DNA of 64,000 nucleotides. Origin: Pseudomonas fluorescens NCIMB 11764. Its GTDB lineage: Bacteria > Pseudomonadota > Gammaproteobacteria > Pseudomonadales > Pseudomonadaceae. Of this stretch, positions 43,313 to 53,440 are shown one piece after another. The notes under the pieces are model-generated. The model ran no database searches, was not told the DNA's origin, and saw only the letters and a list, made by a program, of their open reading frames with translations. Each line of letters opens with the position of its first letter. Position 1 is the first letter of the stretch. The position numbers were made by a program, and so were the translations under genes. The stretch covers positions 1,508,001 to 1,572,000 of the forward strand of contig NZ_CP010945.1 of NCBI RefSeq assembly GCF_000293885.2. The letters are read 5' to 3'.

Positions 43313-46300
43313 ATGCAATGGATGTTCATGCTGATTGGGCTGGTGCTGGGCTGGATACTCGACGAGTCGTTCAGCGACGCGCTGTTGGGCGCGTTGCTCG
43401 GGTTGGGGATCGGCCAAGCCGTTCGCATCGGTCGTTTGGGCACACAAGCGGCGGAACAGCGCCTTCTGCTGGAACAGGCGCAAGTAGCGCTGCATGCGGT
43501 CCAGCAGCGCCTGGCCTTGCTGGAGGTGTCTGGCGTCAAGACACCCGAAGCCAGCGAGCCGGTTGCCGAGGAACCGGTTGCCAGCGACCCCGGCCCCTCC
43601 CCTGTATTCATTCTCGAAGAAATCCCGGTCTCGGCTCCGGAGATGGTCTGGGAGCTTCCCCCCGAATTCGAACCGATCACCGCGACGGCGACGCAAGCCA
43701 GTCGTCCCTTGCCCGACGATGTCTGGAAAGCCGAGCCAGTCGCCCGTGAGCCGCAGCAACCCGTAGCTCCGCGCGGCCCAAATTTCTTCGAACGGGCCAT
43801 CAGCGGCGCACGCAACTGGCTGTTCGGAGGCAACACCGTGCTGCGGGTCGGCGTGGTGCTGTTGTTCCTCGGTCTGGCGTTTCTGCTGCGTTATGCCACC
43901 GAAGGCATGGTGGTGCCGATTGAGCTGCGTTACGCCGGTGTGGCAGTGGCGGCGTTGGGCCTGCTCGGTCTGGGCTGGTGGCTGCGTCATCGCAACAATC
44001 ACTATGCGTTGATGCTGCAAGGCACCGGGATTGCCGTGTTGTACCTGACGGTGTTTGCGGCCATGCGTTTGCATCCATTGCTCGATCCGACGGCGGCGCT
44101 TGGGCTGCTGGTGGCGGTAACGGTGTTCTCGGCCATTCTGGCCATCACTCAGGACTCGCTGGCATTGGCCTGCGCCGCAGCGCTGGGTGGTTTCGCCGCG
44201 CCGATCCTGACGTCTACCGGCGCCGGCAACCACATCGCGCTGTTCAGCTACTTCGCCTTGCTCAATGCCGGCATCCTTGCCATCGCCTGGTTCAAGGCCT
44301 GGCGGCTGCTCAACCTGATCGGCTTCGTCGGCACCTTCGGCATCGGTTTCGCCTGGGGCCTGCGCTCCTACACGCCGGAATTGCTGTGGAGCACCGAACC
44401 GTTTCTGATTCTGTTTTTCCTGATGTACCTGGCCATCGGCCTGCTGTTCACACGGCGCAAGTTGCTGGAAATGAGCGACGCGCCCGAGGACGACAGCCGT
44501 GAGGCACTGCTGCGCTGGTCGGCGCATAAAGGTGATTACGTCGACGGCACAATGCTGTTCGGCCCGCCCCTGGTGGGTTTCGGCTTGCAGTTCGCGCTGG
44601 TGCAGCACCTGGAATTCGCCGCCGCTTTCAGCGCCCTCGCGCTGGGCATGATCTACATGGGACTTGCGCGTCTGCTGATGGGCGGACGGGCGCTGCTGCT
44701 GGCGGAAACCTGTCTGGCGCTGGGCGTGATCTTCGCCAGCCTGGCGATTCCATTGGGCCTCGATGCGCGTTGGACCTCCGCCGCCTGGGCCGTTGAAGGC
44801 GCCGGGATTTTCTGGCTCGGCCTGCGCCAGCAACGACCACTGGCCCGTGCATTTGCCTTGCTGCTGCAACTGGGGTCGGCGCTGGCGTTTCTCAGCGAGT
44901 TGCGGATCGGCGAAAGCAGCCTGCTCGACGGCGCGCCGCTGGGCGCGTTGATGCTCGGTGTGGCGTTGCTGTTCAGCTTCTACCAATTGCGCAACGCCTT
45001 GCCCGAGCAAACGTCGGAGTGGGAGCGCAAAAGCCTGCCGGTACTGGCGTGCCTCGGCCTGACCTTTCTCTATCTGCTGGCGCCGCTGTTTTTCTTCACC
45101 CACGGTACGGCGATCAGTTGGGCGCTGGCCGGTCTGGCGACATTGTTTGTCGGCCTGCGCCTGCAATCGCGCACCTTCCTGTTTACCGCGTTTGCCGTGC
45201 AGTTGCTGGGTGGCGCGTTGTTCCTGTTGCGACTGCAAGGCGCAAGCGGTGAGTCCGGCGCGGTGTTCAGTGCAGGCTGGAGCGGCTTGCTCAGCGCGTC
45301 CCTGATCGGTCTGGCGTTGATCGCCGGCATGCTGCTGGCAGCGCGAGACGACATGGTGCGTAGCGACGTTCGGCTGTTGCGCGGTTTGTCAGTGGTGTTG
45401 CTGGCCGGTCTGGTGCTGATCAATCTGGCAGTGCTGTTCGTGCTGCCATGGCAAACCGCGAGCGCGGTGTGGGCGGCCAGTGGTTTGTTTATCATCTGGC
45501 TGAGCCTGTATCTGAAGCAACGCGTAAGTTTTGTCTTCGGCCTGCTGCTGCAGGTGATTGGCGGCGCGGCGTTTCTGTTCGCTGGGCCGGATCTGCTCGG
45601 GCCGCTGGCCAGCGAAGGATTGAAACCGCTGGCGCACAGCGGTTTCTGGACGCCGCTGGTGTTGGGATTGGCCGCATTGGTTGGCGCCTGGCGCTTGCAG
45701 CTCGGCAACCATGCTTCGGCGTTTGACGCGTTGGATTTGCAGCGCTTGTCCGAAGTGCTGCTGGTGTGGGGCGCGGGATGGTGGGCGCTGGCATGGATCA
45801 GTGATGTGCTGCGGTTTGCGCCGGTGAATCTTCAAGCGACGTTGCTGCTGACGGTCGCTGCGGTGAGTGTGGCGGTGTGGGCCGTGTTGGCGTTGCGCCT
45901 GAAATGGCCGTCGCTGGGCTTGTTCTGCACCTTGCTGATACCGGCCGCGGGTGTGGTGTTGCTCGCCGCTTGGCACTCGCGTTATCACCCGGCGGCGGAT
46001 TTCGGTTGGCTGGCCTGGGCGGCGGTGTTTGTCGTGCATTTCATCTCGCTGCGGCGTCTGGCACCGATGCTGCCGGCGCGTGCCTTGAGCACTGCTCATG
46101 TGCTCGGCTGCTGGCTGTTGATCGGGGTGCTGGCGCTGGAATTGCGCTACGGCCTGCTGTTGTTGTCCGAGCAGTACAACGCCTGGCGCTGGTTGGGTTG
46201 GGCGATACTGCCGAGCCTGTATCTGGTGCTGATGGCTGCGCCACGCAACGGGCCTTGGCCAGTGTCGGCTTACGCGCGTGAATACCGCTTGTACGCGGCA

Positions 46301-46915
46301 GCACCTCTGGCGGTGCTGATGCTCGGCTGGTTCTGGCTGGCGAACATCGTCAGCGACGGTACGGCCGAACCGTTGCCTTACGTACCGCTGATCAATCCGC
46401 TGGAATTGGGCCTGCTGTTTGCGCTGTTCGGGGTTTATGTCTGGGCGCGCAGCGCGGTGACGCGACTGGCGATCGGCAAGGACACCTTCGATCACGCCAC
46501 GCAACTGATCGCCGGCGTTTCACTGTTTGCGTTCTTCACCGCGCTGGTGAACCGCACGGCTCATCACTGGGGCGGCGTCCCGTTCGAGCTGGATCTGCTG
46601 CTCGCGTCCATGCAGGTGCAGGCCGGTCTGTCGATCGTCTGGACCTTGATGGCCCTGAGTCTGATGATCGGCGGCCATCTACGGCATCGTCGTGAAGTCT
46701 GGCTGATTGGCGCGGCCTTGATCGGCGTCGTGGTCGCGAAACTGTTCTTTGTCGAATTGAGTAACCGTGGCGGGCTGGCGCGGATCGTCTCGTTTATCGG
46801 TGTGGGTGTGTTGCTGTTGGTGGTGGGCTATTTCGCTCCGTTGCCACCCAAGCGTGCCGACGCCGCGCCGGAACCTGAAAACCCGGCCCCGCAAACCGAA
46901 GGAGTGTCATCTTGA
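43313..46915 (+). CDS. DUF2339 large multi-spanning membrane protein
   Basis: A 1200-residue protein. After a first membrane helix (MFMLIGLVLGWILD) there is a coiled coil (about 50-75: EQRLLLEQAQVALHAVQQRL), a Pro/Glu-rich linker and, from about residue 180, two dozen or more membrane helices to the end. WLFGGNTVLRVGVVLLFLGLAFLLRYATE is the DUF2339 entry. Function unknown. It is coupled by a four-base overlap to a DUF3999 gene, and the pair is conserved together, suggesting a complex in the inner membrane. Confidence 0.9.
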   Translation: MQWMFMLIGLVLGWILDESFSDALLGALLGLGIGQAVRIGRLGTQAAEQRLLLEQAQVALHAVQQRLALLEVSGVKTPEASEPVAEEPVASDPGPSPVFILEEIPVSAPEMVWELPPEFEPITATATQASRPLPDDVWKAEPVAREPQQPVAPRGPNFFERAISGARNWLFGGNTVLRVGVVLLFLGLAFLLRYATEGMVVPIELRYAGVAVAALGLLGLGWWLRHRNNHYALMLQGTGIAVLYLTVFAAMRLHPLLDPTAALGLLVAVTVFSAILAITQDSLALACAAALGGFAAPILTSTGAGNHIALFSYFALLNAGILAIAWFKAWRLLNLIGFVGTFGIGFAWGLRSYTPELLWSTEPFLILFFLMYLAIGLLFTRRKLLEMSDAPEDDSREALLRWSAHKGDYVDGTMLFGPPLVGFGLQFALVQHLEFAAAFSALALGMIYMGLARLLMGGRALLLAETCLALGVIFASLAIPLGLDARWTSAAWAVEGAGIFWLGLRQQRPLARAFALLLQLGSALAFLSELRIGESSLLDGAPLGALMLGVALLFSFYQLRNALPEQTSEWERKSLPVLACLGLTFLYLLAPLFFFTHGTAISWALAGLATLFVGLRLQSRTFLFTAFAVQLLGGALFLLRLQGASGESGAVFSAGWSGLLSASLIGLALIAGMLLAARDDMVRSDVRLLRGLSVVLLAGLVLINLAVLFVLPWQTASAVWAASGLFIIWLSLYLKQRVSFVFGLLLQVIGGAAFLFAGPDLLGPLASEGLKPLAHSGFWTPLVLGLAALVGAWRLQLGNHASAFDALDLQRLSEVLLVWGAGWWALAWISDVLRFAPVNLQATLLLTVAAVSVAVWAVLALRLKWPSLGLFCTLLIPAAGVVLLAAWHSRYHPAADFGWLAWAAVFVVHFISLRRLAPMLPARALSTAHVLGCWLLIGVLALELRYGLLLLSEQYNAWRWLGWAILPSLYLVLMAAPRNGPWPVSAYAREYRLYAAAPLAVLMLGWFWLANIVSDGTAEPLPYVPLINPLELGLLFALFGVYVWARSAVTRLAIGKDTFDHATQLIAGVSLFAFFTALVNRTAHHWGGVPFELDLLLASMQVQAGLSIVWTLMALSLMIGGHLRHRREVWLIGAALIGVVVAKLFFVELSNRGGLARIVSFIGVGVLLLVVGYFAPLPPKRADAAPEPENPAPQTEGVSS

Positions 46916-48285
46916 GTTCGAAGCTGAACCTGGTCTGGTTGGGCGTTGTTGCCATGGGTATGGCGCTGTCGGCCGGCGCGCAGGAAAAACCGGTGGATTT
47001 CGCCACGCAAGTGCCGTTGACCGTGAGTGGCGAGGGGCCGTGGTATCGCCTCGAATTACCCTTGGCCGTGCAATTGAACGCGCGGCAGACAGACCTGAGC
47101 GACGTGCGCGTGTTCAACGCGGCAGGCGAAGCCCAGGCCTATGCCTTGGCGCGGGAAACCGCGAAAACCAGCGAAAACCGTACCCTGACCGATGTGAAGT
47201 GGTTCCCGCTGTACAACTCCGCGGACGACACCGAGCGTGCGCCGAGTGTGCGGGTGCAATCGAGCGCCAATGGCACGCTGGTCGAAGTGCAGCCGTCGAG
47301 TCAGCTGGAGGTGGGCGAAGAAGTGCTGCGTGGCTGGTTGCTCGACGCCAGCGGCATCAAGGCACCGCTGCAGCAGTTGATCCTCGACTGGACCAGCGAG
47401 CGCGACGGCTTCCAGCGTTTCAGTATCGAAGCCAGCGACGACTTGCAGCATTGGCAGTCGTGGGGTGACGGGCAGGTGGCGCGGCTGACGTTTGCCGACG
47501 AGCGGGTCGAGCAGCATGAAGTCGGTTTGCCGGGTCAATCAGCGCGCTACCTGCGTTTGTTGTGGAGCACGCCGCAGTCGGCGCCGACGCTGACGTCGGC
47601 GCAACTGGAAAGCGCCAGCACCCGCAGCCTGCCGCTGCCGTTGGTCTGGTCGCAAGCGTTGGCCGGCAGCAGCGTGAAGGCCGGGGAATACACCTGGCAA
47701 TTGCCGATGGGGCTGAATGTCGAGCGCTTGCAGGTCGAGTTGAGTCAGCCGAACAGCCTGGCGCCGGTGACCTTGTCCGGTCGTCGGGACAGCAGTCTGC
47801 CGTGGCAGCCGTTGAGCAGCGGTTTGCTTTATCGCCTGACCCAGAGTGGCCAGGACGTGGTGCAGAACGAGTTGCAGCTGTCGGGGCAAACGGTGCAGCA
47901 GTTGAAGCTGACGGTGGACGAGCGGGGCGGTGGCTTGGGTGCCGAAGCGCCAACGGTGAAGTTCGCCGTGCGCTCGACGCAATTGGTGTTCCTGGCGCGC
48001 GGTGCCGGGCCTTATACGCTGGCGCTGGGCAGCGCGACGGTGAAGGCGGCGAACCTGCCGTTGTCGACGCTGATTCCGGATTACAGCGCGGCCAAGTGGG
48101 CGGCGTTGGGCAGGGCGACAGTGGATAGCGGGGCGGTGGCGACACCGACATCGACAGCCACCTCGACTTCGCAGGTTGGGACCCACTGGAAGAAGTTCGG
48201 GTTGTGGGGGGTGTTGCTGCTGAGCGTTCTGTTCTTGGCGGCGATGGCGTTCAGCTTGTTGCGCAAACCCCCGGTCAAACCTTGA
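46912..48285 (+). CDS. DUF3999 exported membrane protein
   Basis: A 457-residue protein with a TTG start overlapping the previous stop (TTGA) and a GGAG site ten bases upstream. It has a signal peptide (about 1-25), a beta-rich domain with VPLTVSGEGPWYRLELPLAVQ and discoidin-like segments (RYLRLLWSTPQS), and one C-terminal anchor (LWGVLLLSVLFLAAMAFSLL). Probably faces the periplasm and partners the DUF2339 protein. Confidence 0.88.
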   Translation: MSSKLNLVWLGVVAMGMALSAGAQEKPVDFATQVPLTVSGEGPWYRLELPLAVQLNARQTDLSDVRVFNAAGEAQAYALARETAKTSENRTLTDVKWFPLYNSADDTERAPSVRVQSSANGTLVEVQPSSQLEVGEEVLRGWLLDASGIKAPLQQLILDWTSERDGFQRFSIEASDDLQHWQSWGDGQVARLTFADERVEQHEVGLPGQSARYLRLLWSTPQSAPTLTSAQLESASTRSLPLPLVWSQALAGSSVKAGEYTWQLPMGLNVERLQVELSQPNSLAPVTLSGRRDSSLPWQPLSSGLLYRLTQSGQDVVQNELQLSGQTVQQLKLTVDERGGGLGAEAPTVKFAVRSTQLVFLARGAGPYTLALGSATVKAANLPLSTLIPDYSAAKWAALGRATVDSGAVATPTSTATSTSQVGTHWKKFGLWGVLLLSVLFLAAMAFSLLRKPPVKP

Positions 48286-48304
48286 AGGCGGGTGCTGCGC
48301 ACCC

Positions 48305-48404
48305 GATCGCCAGCAGGCTGGCTCCCACAGTTAATCGCATTCCCCAGCAGGCTGGCTCCTACAGTTAATCGCATTCCCCTGTGGGAGCCAGCCTGCTGGC
48401 GATA
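48305..48404. repeat. REP cluster, CCAGCAGGCTGGC family
   Basis: A REP arm ATCGCCAGCAGGCTGGCTCC is followed by a 35-base tandem duplication (CAGCAGGCTGGCTCCYACAG, then TTAATCGCATTCCCC) and the inverted arm GGAGCCAGCCTGCTGGCGAT. The duplication adds an extra central arm, so this REPIN has three instead of two. Confidence 0.9.
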
Positions 48405-48557
48405 GCGGTTTACCTGACGGTAAAGATGCCCGTTTCGAACTACGCTGAACCCGGCACATGAACTCTATTGGGTGTTCCACGTCTGATAGGAGGAAATGCG
48501 CCCCGACTCGCGTTAAACTGCGCGGGTTTTTAGCCCCCCATTCCACCGGAGCCTTCC

Positions 48558-49568
48558 ATGTCCCGCGTTACCCTGAGTCGCTATTTGATTGAGCAGACCC
48601 GTAGCAACAACACCCCTGCCGATCTGCGTTTCCTGATCGAAGTGGTGGCGCGCGCCTGTAAAGAAATCAGCCACGCCGTCTCCAAAGGCGCCCTGGGTGG
48701 TGTTCTGGGCAGCATGGGCACCGAAAACGTCCAAGGTGAAGTGCAGAAGAAGCTTGATGTGATGTCCAACGACATCCTGCTCGAAGCCAACGAATGGGGC
48801 GGTCACCTGGCCGGCATGGCATCCGAAGAAATGGACAATGCCTACCAGATCCCGGGCAAATACCCGAAAGGCGCCTACCTGCTGGTGTTTGACCCGCTGG
48901 ACGGTTCGTCGAACATCGACATCAACGCGCCGGTCGGTACGATCTTCTCGGTGCTGCGTTGCCCGAACGAATACCTGACCCAGAACGAGCCTTTGAACGA
49001 AAAGGCCTTCCTGCAGCCAGGCACTCAGCAGGTTGCCGCCGGTTACGCGATTTACGGTCCACAGACCATGCTGGTTCTGACCCTGGGCAATGGCGTCAAA
49101 GGCTTCACCCTGGATCGTGAAATGGGCAGCTTCGTACTGACCCATGAAGACATCACGATCCCGGAGTCCACCCAGGAGTTCGCGATCAATGCGTCCAACC
49201 AGCGTCACTGGGAAGCGCCGGTACAACGTTACGTCGGTGAATTGCTGGCTGGCGACGAAGGCCCGCTGAAAAAGAACTACAACATGCGCTGGGTCGCCGC
49301 GATGGTTGCCGACGTGCACCGCATCCTGACTCGTGGCGGCCTGTTCATGTACCCACGCGACAGCCGCGAGCCGTCGAAGCCGGGCAAACTGCGCCTGATG
49401 TACGAAGCCAACCCGATGTCGTTCCTGGTTGAACAAGCCGGCGGCGCCTCCACCGATGGTCACCAGCGCATCCTCGACATTCTGCCGGACGGCTTGCACC
49501 AGCGCGTAGCGGTGTTCCTCGGTTCGAAAGAAGAAGTCGCACGCATCACGGCTTACCACAAGGAATAA
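48558..49568 (+). CDS. fbp: Fructose-1,6-bisphosphatase class 1
   Basis: A 336-residue gluconeogenic phosphatase. The metal-binding site is in [16 protein letters not shown] (about 113-128), with [15 protein letters not shown] upstream and [17 protein letters not shown] near the end. It fits gluconeogenic growth on organic acids typical of pseudomonads. Confidence 0.97.
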   Translation: MSRVTLSRYLIEQTRSNNTPADLRFLIEVVARACKEISHAVSKGALGGVLGSMGTENVQGEVQKKLDVMSNDILLEANEWGGHLAGMASEEMDNAYQIPGKYPKGAYLLVFDPLDGSSNIDINAPVGTIFSVLRCPNEYLTQNEPLNEKAFLQPGTQQVAAGYAIYGPQTMLVLTLGNGVKGFTLDREMGSFVLTHEDITIPESTQEFAINASNQRHWEAPVQRYVGELLAGDEGPLKKNYNMRWVAAMVADVHRILTRGGLFMYPRDSREPSKPGKLRLMYEANPMSFLVEQAGGASTDGHQRILDILPDGLHQRVAVFLGSKEEVARITAYHKE

Positions 49569-49571
49569 ACC

Positions 49572-50174
49572 ATGACCGCGCCCTGGCAGCCGTTGCTCGA
49601 ATGGTGGTTCGGAAACGCCGAATCACCGATCGAAACAGCGGCAGAGAAGGGTAAGTTATGGTTCGGCAAGCGCGACAGCCAGGACCTCGAAGCGCAGACG
49701 CGTTTCGGGGACTGGGTCGAGCAGGCACTGGCCGGCGGATTGACTGACTGGGCGCAACGCCCCGACGGTTGGCTGGCCCTGGTGCTGCTGCTCGATCAAC
49801 TTCCGCGAATGATCTTTCGCGACACTCCCAAATCCTTTGCAGGCGATCCCAGGGCGCAGGCTCTCGTAGCGCAAGGCATTGCTGCGGATTTCGATCGACA
49901 GTTGCGGCCGATTCAGCGGGTGTTTATCTACCTGGTGTTTGAGCATTGCGAGAATCTGGCGGTGCAGAATGAAGCGGTCTCGCGCTATATCGACCTTGTG
50001 GCACAGCACCCGGAGGCCGAGCGGAAACTTTTTACCGACTATCTGAACTATGCCGAGAAGCATCAGCAGGTGATTGCGCGGTTTGGGCGGTTTCCACACA
50101 GGAATGCGGTATTGGGAAGGGAATCGACGGCTGAGGAGTTGGCGTTTCTTTCGGGGCCAGGGTCTCGGTTTTAG
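49572..50174 (+). CDS. DUF924 family protein
   Basis: A 200-residue alpha-helical protein with the DUF924 signature: LVLLLDQLPRMIFRDTPKSFAGDPRA and FIYLVFEHCENLAVQN, resembling TPR-like folds. Start three bases after fbp, so co-transcribed. No proven function. Confidence 0.88.
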   Translation: MTAPWQPLLEWWFGNAESPIETAAEKGKLWFGKRDSQDLEAQTRFGDWVEQALAGGLTDWAQRPDGWLALVLLLDQLPRMIFRDTPKSFAGDPRAQALVAQGIAADFDRQLRPIQRVFIYLVFEHCENLAVQNEAVSRYIDLVAQHPEAERKLFTDYLNYAEKHQQVIARFGRFPHRNAVLGRESTAEELAFLSGPGSRF

Positions 50175-50198
50175 ATTTCCATTTCTGCTGATACCGTC

Positions 50199-50273
50199 AT
50201 CGCCAGCAGGCTGGCTCCCGCAGGAGTTTGTGATCGACACAAACCTATTGTGGGAGCAAGCCTGCTGGCGATG
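50199..50273. repeat. REPIN, CCAGCAGGCTGGC family
   Basis: ATCGCCAGCAGGCTGGCTCC and the inverted GCAAGCCTGCTGGCGAT arm, around about 35 bases, between two convergent genes. Second copy of the family seen at 48305. Confidence 0.88.
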
Positions 50274-50290
50274 AGGCCAGTAAGAGCGCC

Positions 50291-52183
50291 TCAGATTCTG
50301 AAACTGCCCACCAACTGCTTCAACCGCGCCGCCTGCTGCTCAAGATCAGAACACGCGCGCAACGTCGCCTGCAGGTTCTCCACACCCTCCTGATTCAGCG
50401 TGTTGATCTCGGTGATGTCGACGTTGATCGATTCCACCACGGCGGTCTGCTCTTCGGTCGCCGTCGCCACGGACTGGTTCATCCCGTCGATCTCGCCGAT
50501 CCGCTGGGTCACGCTGCCCAGACGCTCGCCCGCCTGGTTGGCGATGCCCACGCTGCTTTCGCTCTGGCGCTGGCTGTCGGTCATGGTGCTCACCGCTTCG
50601 CGGGCGCCGACTTGCAGTTCCTCGATCATCTTCTGCACTTGCTGCGCCGAATCCTGGGTGCGGTGGGCGAGGTTGCGCACTTCATCGGCGACCACGGCAA
50701 AACCGCGACCGGCTTCACCGGCCCGTGCCGCTTCGATGGCGGCGTTCAATGCCAGCAGGTTGGTCTGCTGCGAGATGCTGGTGATCACTTCCAGAATCTG
50801 CCCGATGTTCACCGTGTTGCTGTTGAGCGTCTCGATGTTGCCGCAGGAATCGCTGATCTTCGCCGAGAGCTGTTGCATCGCCGCGATGGTTTTATCCACC
50901 ACCTGCTGACCGTCTTCGGCCAGGGCGCGCGCGTCGCTGGAGTGCTGCGAGGCGAGGGCGGCGTTCTGGGCGATTTCCTGGGCGGCGGCGCCCAGTTCGT
51001 TGATCGCCGCGGCCACGCTGCTGGTGCGCGAAGCTTGCTGGTCGGAGTTGAACATCGACGAGTTGGACGCGGCGACGACCCGCAGTGCGACTTCGTTGAC
51101 CTGGCCGGTGGCCGAGGACACTTCGCGGATCGAGGTGTGAATACGCTCGACAAAGCGGTTGAACGAAGTGCCCAGCGCACCGAATTCGTCATGGCCGTGA
51201 ATGATCAGGCGTTTGGTCAGGTCACCTTCGCCTTCGGCGATGTCATGCATGGCGCGGCCCATGGTCAGCAGCGGCTGCATCAGGAAACTGATCAGCATGC
51301 CCAGCAACGCGATGATGATCACTACGGCGATGACCATGGCGATGATCGCCGAGGTGCGGAATTCGCTGATCATCGAGAACGCGGTGTCCTGATCCAGCAC
51401 CAGCGCCACGTACCAGTTTGCCGACGGCACACCGTTGACGTGAGTGAAGGAAATGAACTGGCGCTTGCCGTCGATCTCGACTTCTTTCAGGCCCGGACTG
51501 ACTTGCGGGGCACCGTTCGGGTAGGCGTCGGCCAGATTCTTGAGGACCAGTTTGCTGTCCGGGTGAATCAGGATCTTGCCGTCGGCGCTGACGATAAACG
51601 CATGACCGTGACCGCCGAAGTTCAGCGAGTTGATGATCGCGCTGACGCTGGACAGGTCAATATCGGCGCCGGCGACGCCGATCATCTGGCCCTGGCGCTG
51701 TACCGGCGTGGCGACGGTGATCACCAGTTTGCCGGAGGACGCCGCGATGTAGGGTTCGGTGACGATGGTCTGTTGGGCGCTGTTGGCTGCCTTGTACCAG
51801 CCGCGTGCGCGAGGGTCGTAGTCCGCGGCACGATTGCCGGCCGGAACCGAAAACATCACACCGTCGGTGCCACCAAAGTAGCTCAGCTGGAAGTTGCTGG
51901 TGTAGGCGGGCAGGTCGATGACCCGCTTGAGGCTGGCCAGGGCACTGCCATCCACTACGATCTGCTGGGACAGCGACTGCAGCAACTGAATGCGGCTTTC
52001 CAGCCAGGTCTGGATGTTGCTGGTGGTCAGGCTGCCGAGTTCCTGCATCGACGATTCGGTACTGCTGCGCAGGGTCTGCCGCTGGCGGTAGTCGTTGAAA
52101 AGGATGAAACAAGCGAAGGCGACGGCCACTACGAGGGCAGCAGCCAGCAGAATCTTGTGGCTGAATTTCATGTTTCTGGTCAT
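50291..52183 (-). CDS. Pct-like methyl-accepting chemotaxis protein
   Basis: Starting at [18 protein letters not shown] (52183; the next Met is four codons on) it has about 630 residues, like PctA/B/C of P. aeruginosa. Parts: membrane helix, periplasmic dCache domain with [13 protein letters not shown] and [11 protein letters not shown], which carry the amino-acid-binding YxxRxWY/D pattern, second helix, HAMP domain, and a cytoplasmic signalling hairpin with [20 protein letters not shown]. It probably senses amino acids. Alone, leftward. Confidence 0.9.
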   Translation of the reverse strand: MTRNMKFSHKILLAAALVVAVAFACFILFNDYRQRQTLRSSTESSMQELGSLTTSNIQTWLESRIQLLQSLSQQIVVDGSALASLKRVIDLPAYTSNFQLSYFGGTDGVMFSVPAGNRAADYDPRARGWYKAANSAQQTIVTEPYIAASSGKLVITVATPVQRQGQMIGVAGADIDLSSVSAIINSLNFGGHGHAFIVSADGKILIHPDSKLVLKNLADAYPNGAPQVSPGLKEVEIDGKRQFISFTHVNGVPSANWYVALVLDQDTAFSMISEFRTSAIIAMVIAVVIIIALLGMLISFLMQPLLTMGRAMHDIAEGEGDLTKRLIIHGHDEFGALGTSFNRFVERIHTSIREVSSATGQVNEVALRVVAASNSSMFNSDQQASRTSSVAAAINELGAAAQEIAQNAALASQHSSDARALAEDGQQVVDKTIAAMQQLSAKISDSCGNIETLNSNTVNIGQILEVITSISQQTNLLALNAAIEAARAGEAGRGFAVVADEVRNLAHRTQDSAQQVQKMIEELQVGAREAVSTMTDSQRQSESSVGIANQAGERLGSVTQRIGEIDGMNQSVATATEEQTAVVESINVDITEINTLNQEGVENLQATLRACSDLEQQAARLKQLVGSFRI

Positions 52184-52465
52184 TAAATGAGCTACCGCGG
52201 AGGGGCTGGTCAACAAGGGGCGCCAATTTGCCACAGGAGCGGGCTTTGCGCTGCATTTATGTCGACTCGCCGGCGCCAAAGATTAGGCGACTTTTGCCAA
52301 AACCGATGAAATGCTCAACGGCGAAAGAAAGTGGCTGATTTTTCGGCAAAAGGCAGACGAGCGGCCCAACAAATAGGCGCTCGGTCAGGGAACCAGACAG
52401 GGCTTTTCTCTTCTAAGCTTCAGCTTGGCAGCCATGCCATTCCCCTTCGCCCCAGGAGCTACACC

Positions 52466-52720
52466 ATGTCGCTGCGTTCCATCGCTTTGCTTTCGTTCTG
52501 CGTGTTGCTGGCCGCATGCGGCAAGATCAATCAGGAAAATTATTCGAAGCTGTCGACAGGCATGCCCAAGGCCGAGGTGGAAACCTTGTTGGGCAAACCC
52601 ACCGACTGCTCGGGCGCGCTCGGCATGTCCAGTTGCACCTGGGGCGACAAGAACAGCTTTATCAGCGTGCAGTACGCCGGTGACAAAGTGTTGATGTTTT
52701 CCGGCCAAGGCCTGAAGTAA
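52466..52720 (+). CDS. Small lipoprotein, BamE/OmlA-like
   Basis: Starting at the ATG at 52466 with AGGAG upstream it has 84 residues. The lipobox LLAACG gives a lipidated Cys about 18. KLSTGMPKAEVETLLGKPTDC recalls the SmpA/BamE domain (GMTxxQVxxLLGxP). The family's small members are outer-membrane lipoproteins of unknown role. Lipocalin gene follows 31 bases later. Confidence 0.82.
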   Translation: MSLRSIALLSFCVLLAACGKINQENYSKLSTGMPKAEVETLLGKPTDCSGALGMSSCTWGDKNSFISVQYAGDKVLMFSGQGLK

Positions 52721-52751
52721 ACCGGGGCGATGCGCCCGCGGGAGAAAAACA

Positions 52752-53321
52752 ATGAAACGGTTATTGATCCTCCTTTTTGCCGGCCTGGTATTGGCTGGCT
52801 GTGCCACTTCTGGCGAAGATCCATTGGCGCCGAAAACCGTCGCCAGCGTCAATTTGAAGAAGTACCAAGGGACCTGGTACGAGTTGGCACGTCTGCCGAT
52901 GTATTTTCAGCGCAACTGTGCGCAATCCGAAGCCCATTACACGCTCAAGCCGGACGGTAACGTGCTGGTGCTGAACCGCTGCCTGACGGCGGATTGGCAG
53001 TGGGAAGAGGCCAAGGGCACGGCGTATCCGCAAGTGCCAGGCAAGACCGACAAGCTGTGGGTCGAGTTCGACAACTGGTTCTCGCGATTGCTGCCGGGTG
53101 TGGCGAAGGGGCAATACTGGGTGTTGTACGTCAGCGATGACTACAAGACTGCCATCGTCGGTGATCCTAGTCGCCGGTATCTGTGGCTGCTGTCGCGAAC
53201 CCCTACGGTCAACGGCGTAGTGCGCGAAGAGCTGCTGAGCAAGGCGCGTCAGCAGGGATATGACACGACGCGGCTGATCTGGCGTGCGACGGATACGCAG
53301 ATGGCCAAGACCTCGAACTGA
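52752..53321 (+). CDS. blc: Bacterial lipocalin Blc
   Basis: A 189-residue lipoprotein (lipobox LVLAGC) with lipocalin motif GTWYELARLPMYFQRNC and the second conserved stretch YWVLYVSDDYKTAIVG, then LWLLSRTP. Outer-membrane lipocalins bind lysophospholipids and help membranes during stress. GGGAG precedes the ATG. It pairs with the small lipoprotein. Confidence 0.93.
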   Translation: MKRLLILLFAGLVLAGCATSGEDPLAPKTVASVNLKKYQGTWYELARLPMYFQRNCAQSEAHYTLKPDGNVLVLNRCLTADWQWEEAKGTAYPQVPGKTDKLWVEFDNWFSRLLPGVAKGQYWVLYVSDDYKTAIVGDPSRRYLWLLSRTPTVNGVVREELLSKARQQGYDTTRLIWRATDTQMAKTSN

Positions 53322-53339
53322 CGGCTAGTAAAGAACAAA

Positions 53340-53430
53340 TATGGGAGCGAGCCTGCTCGCGATAGCGGAGTATCAGTCAACACTTCTGTTGAATTTGATC
53401 GCCCTGTCGCGAGCAGGCTCGCTCCCACAT
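53340..53430. repeat. REPIN, GAGCCTGCTCGCG family
   Basis: Inverted arms ATGGGAGCGAGCCTGCTCGC and GCGAGCAGGCTCGCTCCCAC around about 45 bases between the convergent blc and hutF genes. Confidence 0.92.
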
Positions 53431-53440
53431 TTCGTTTGTG

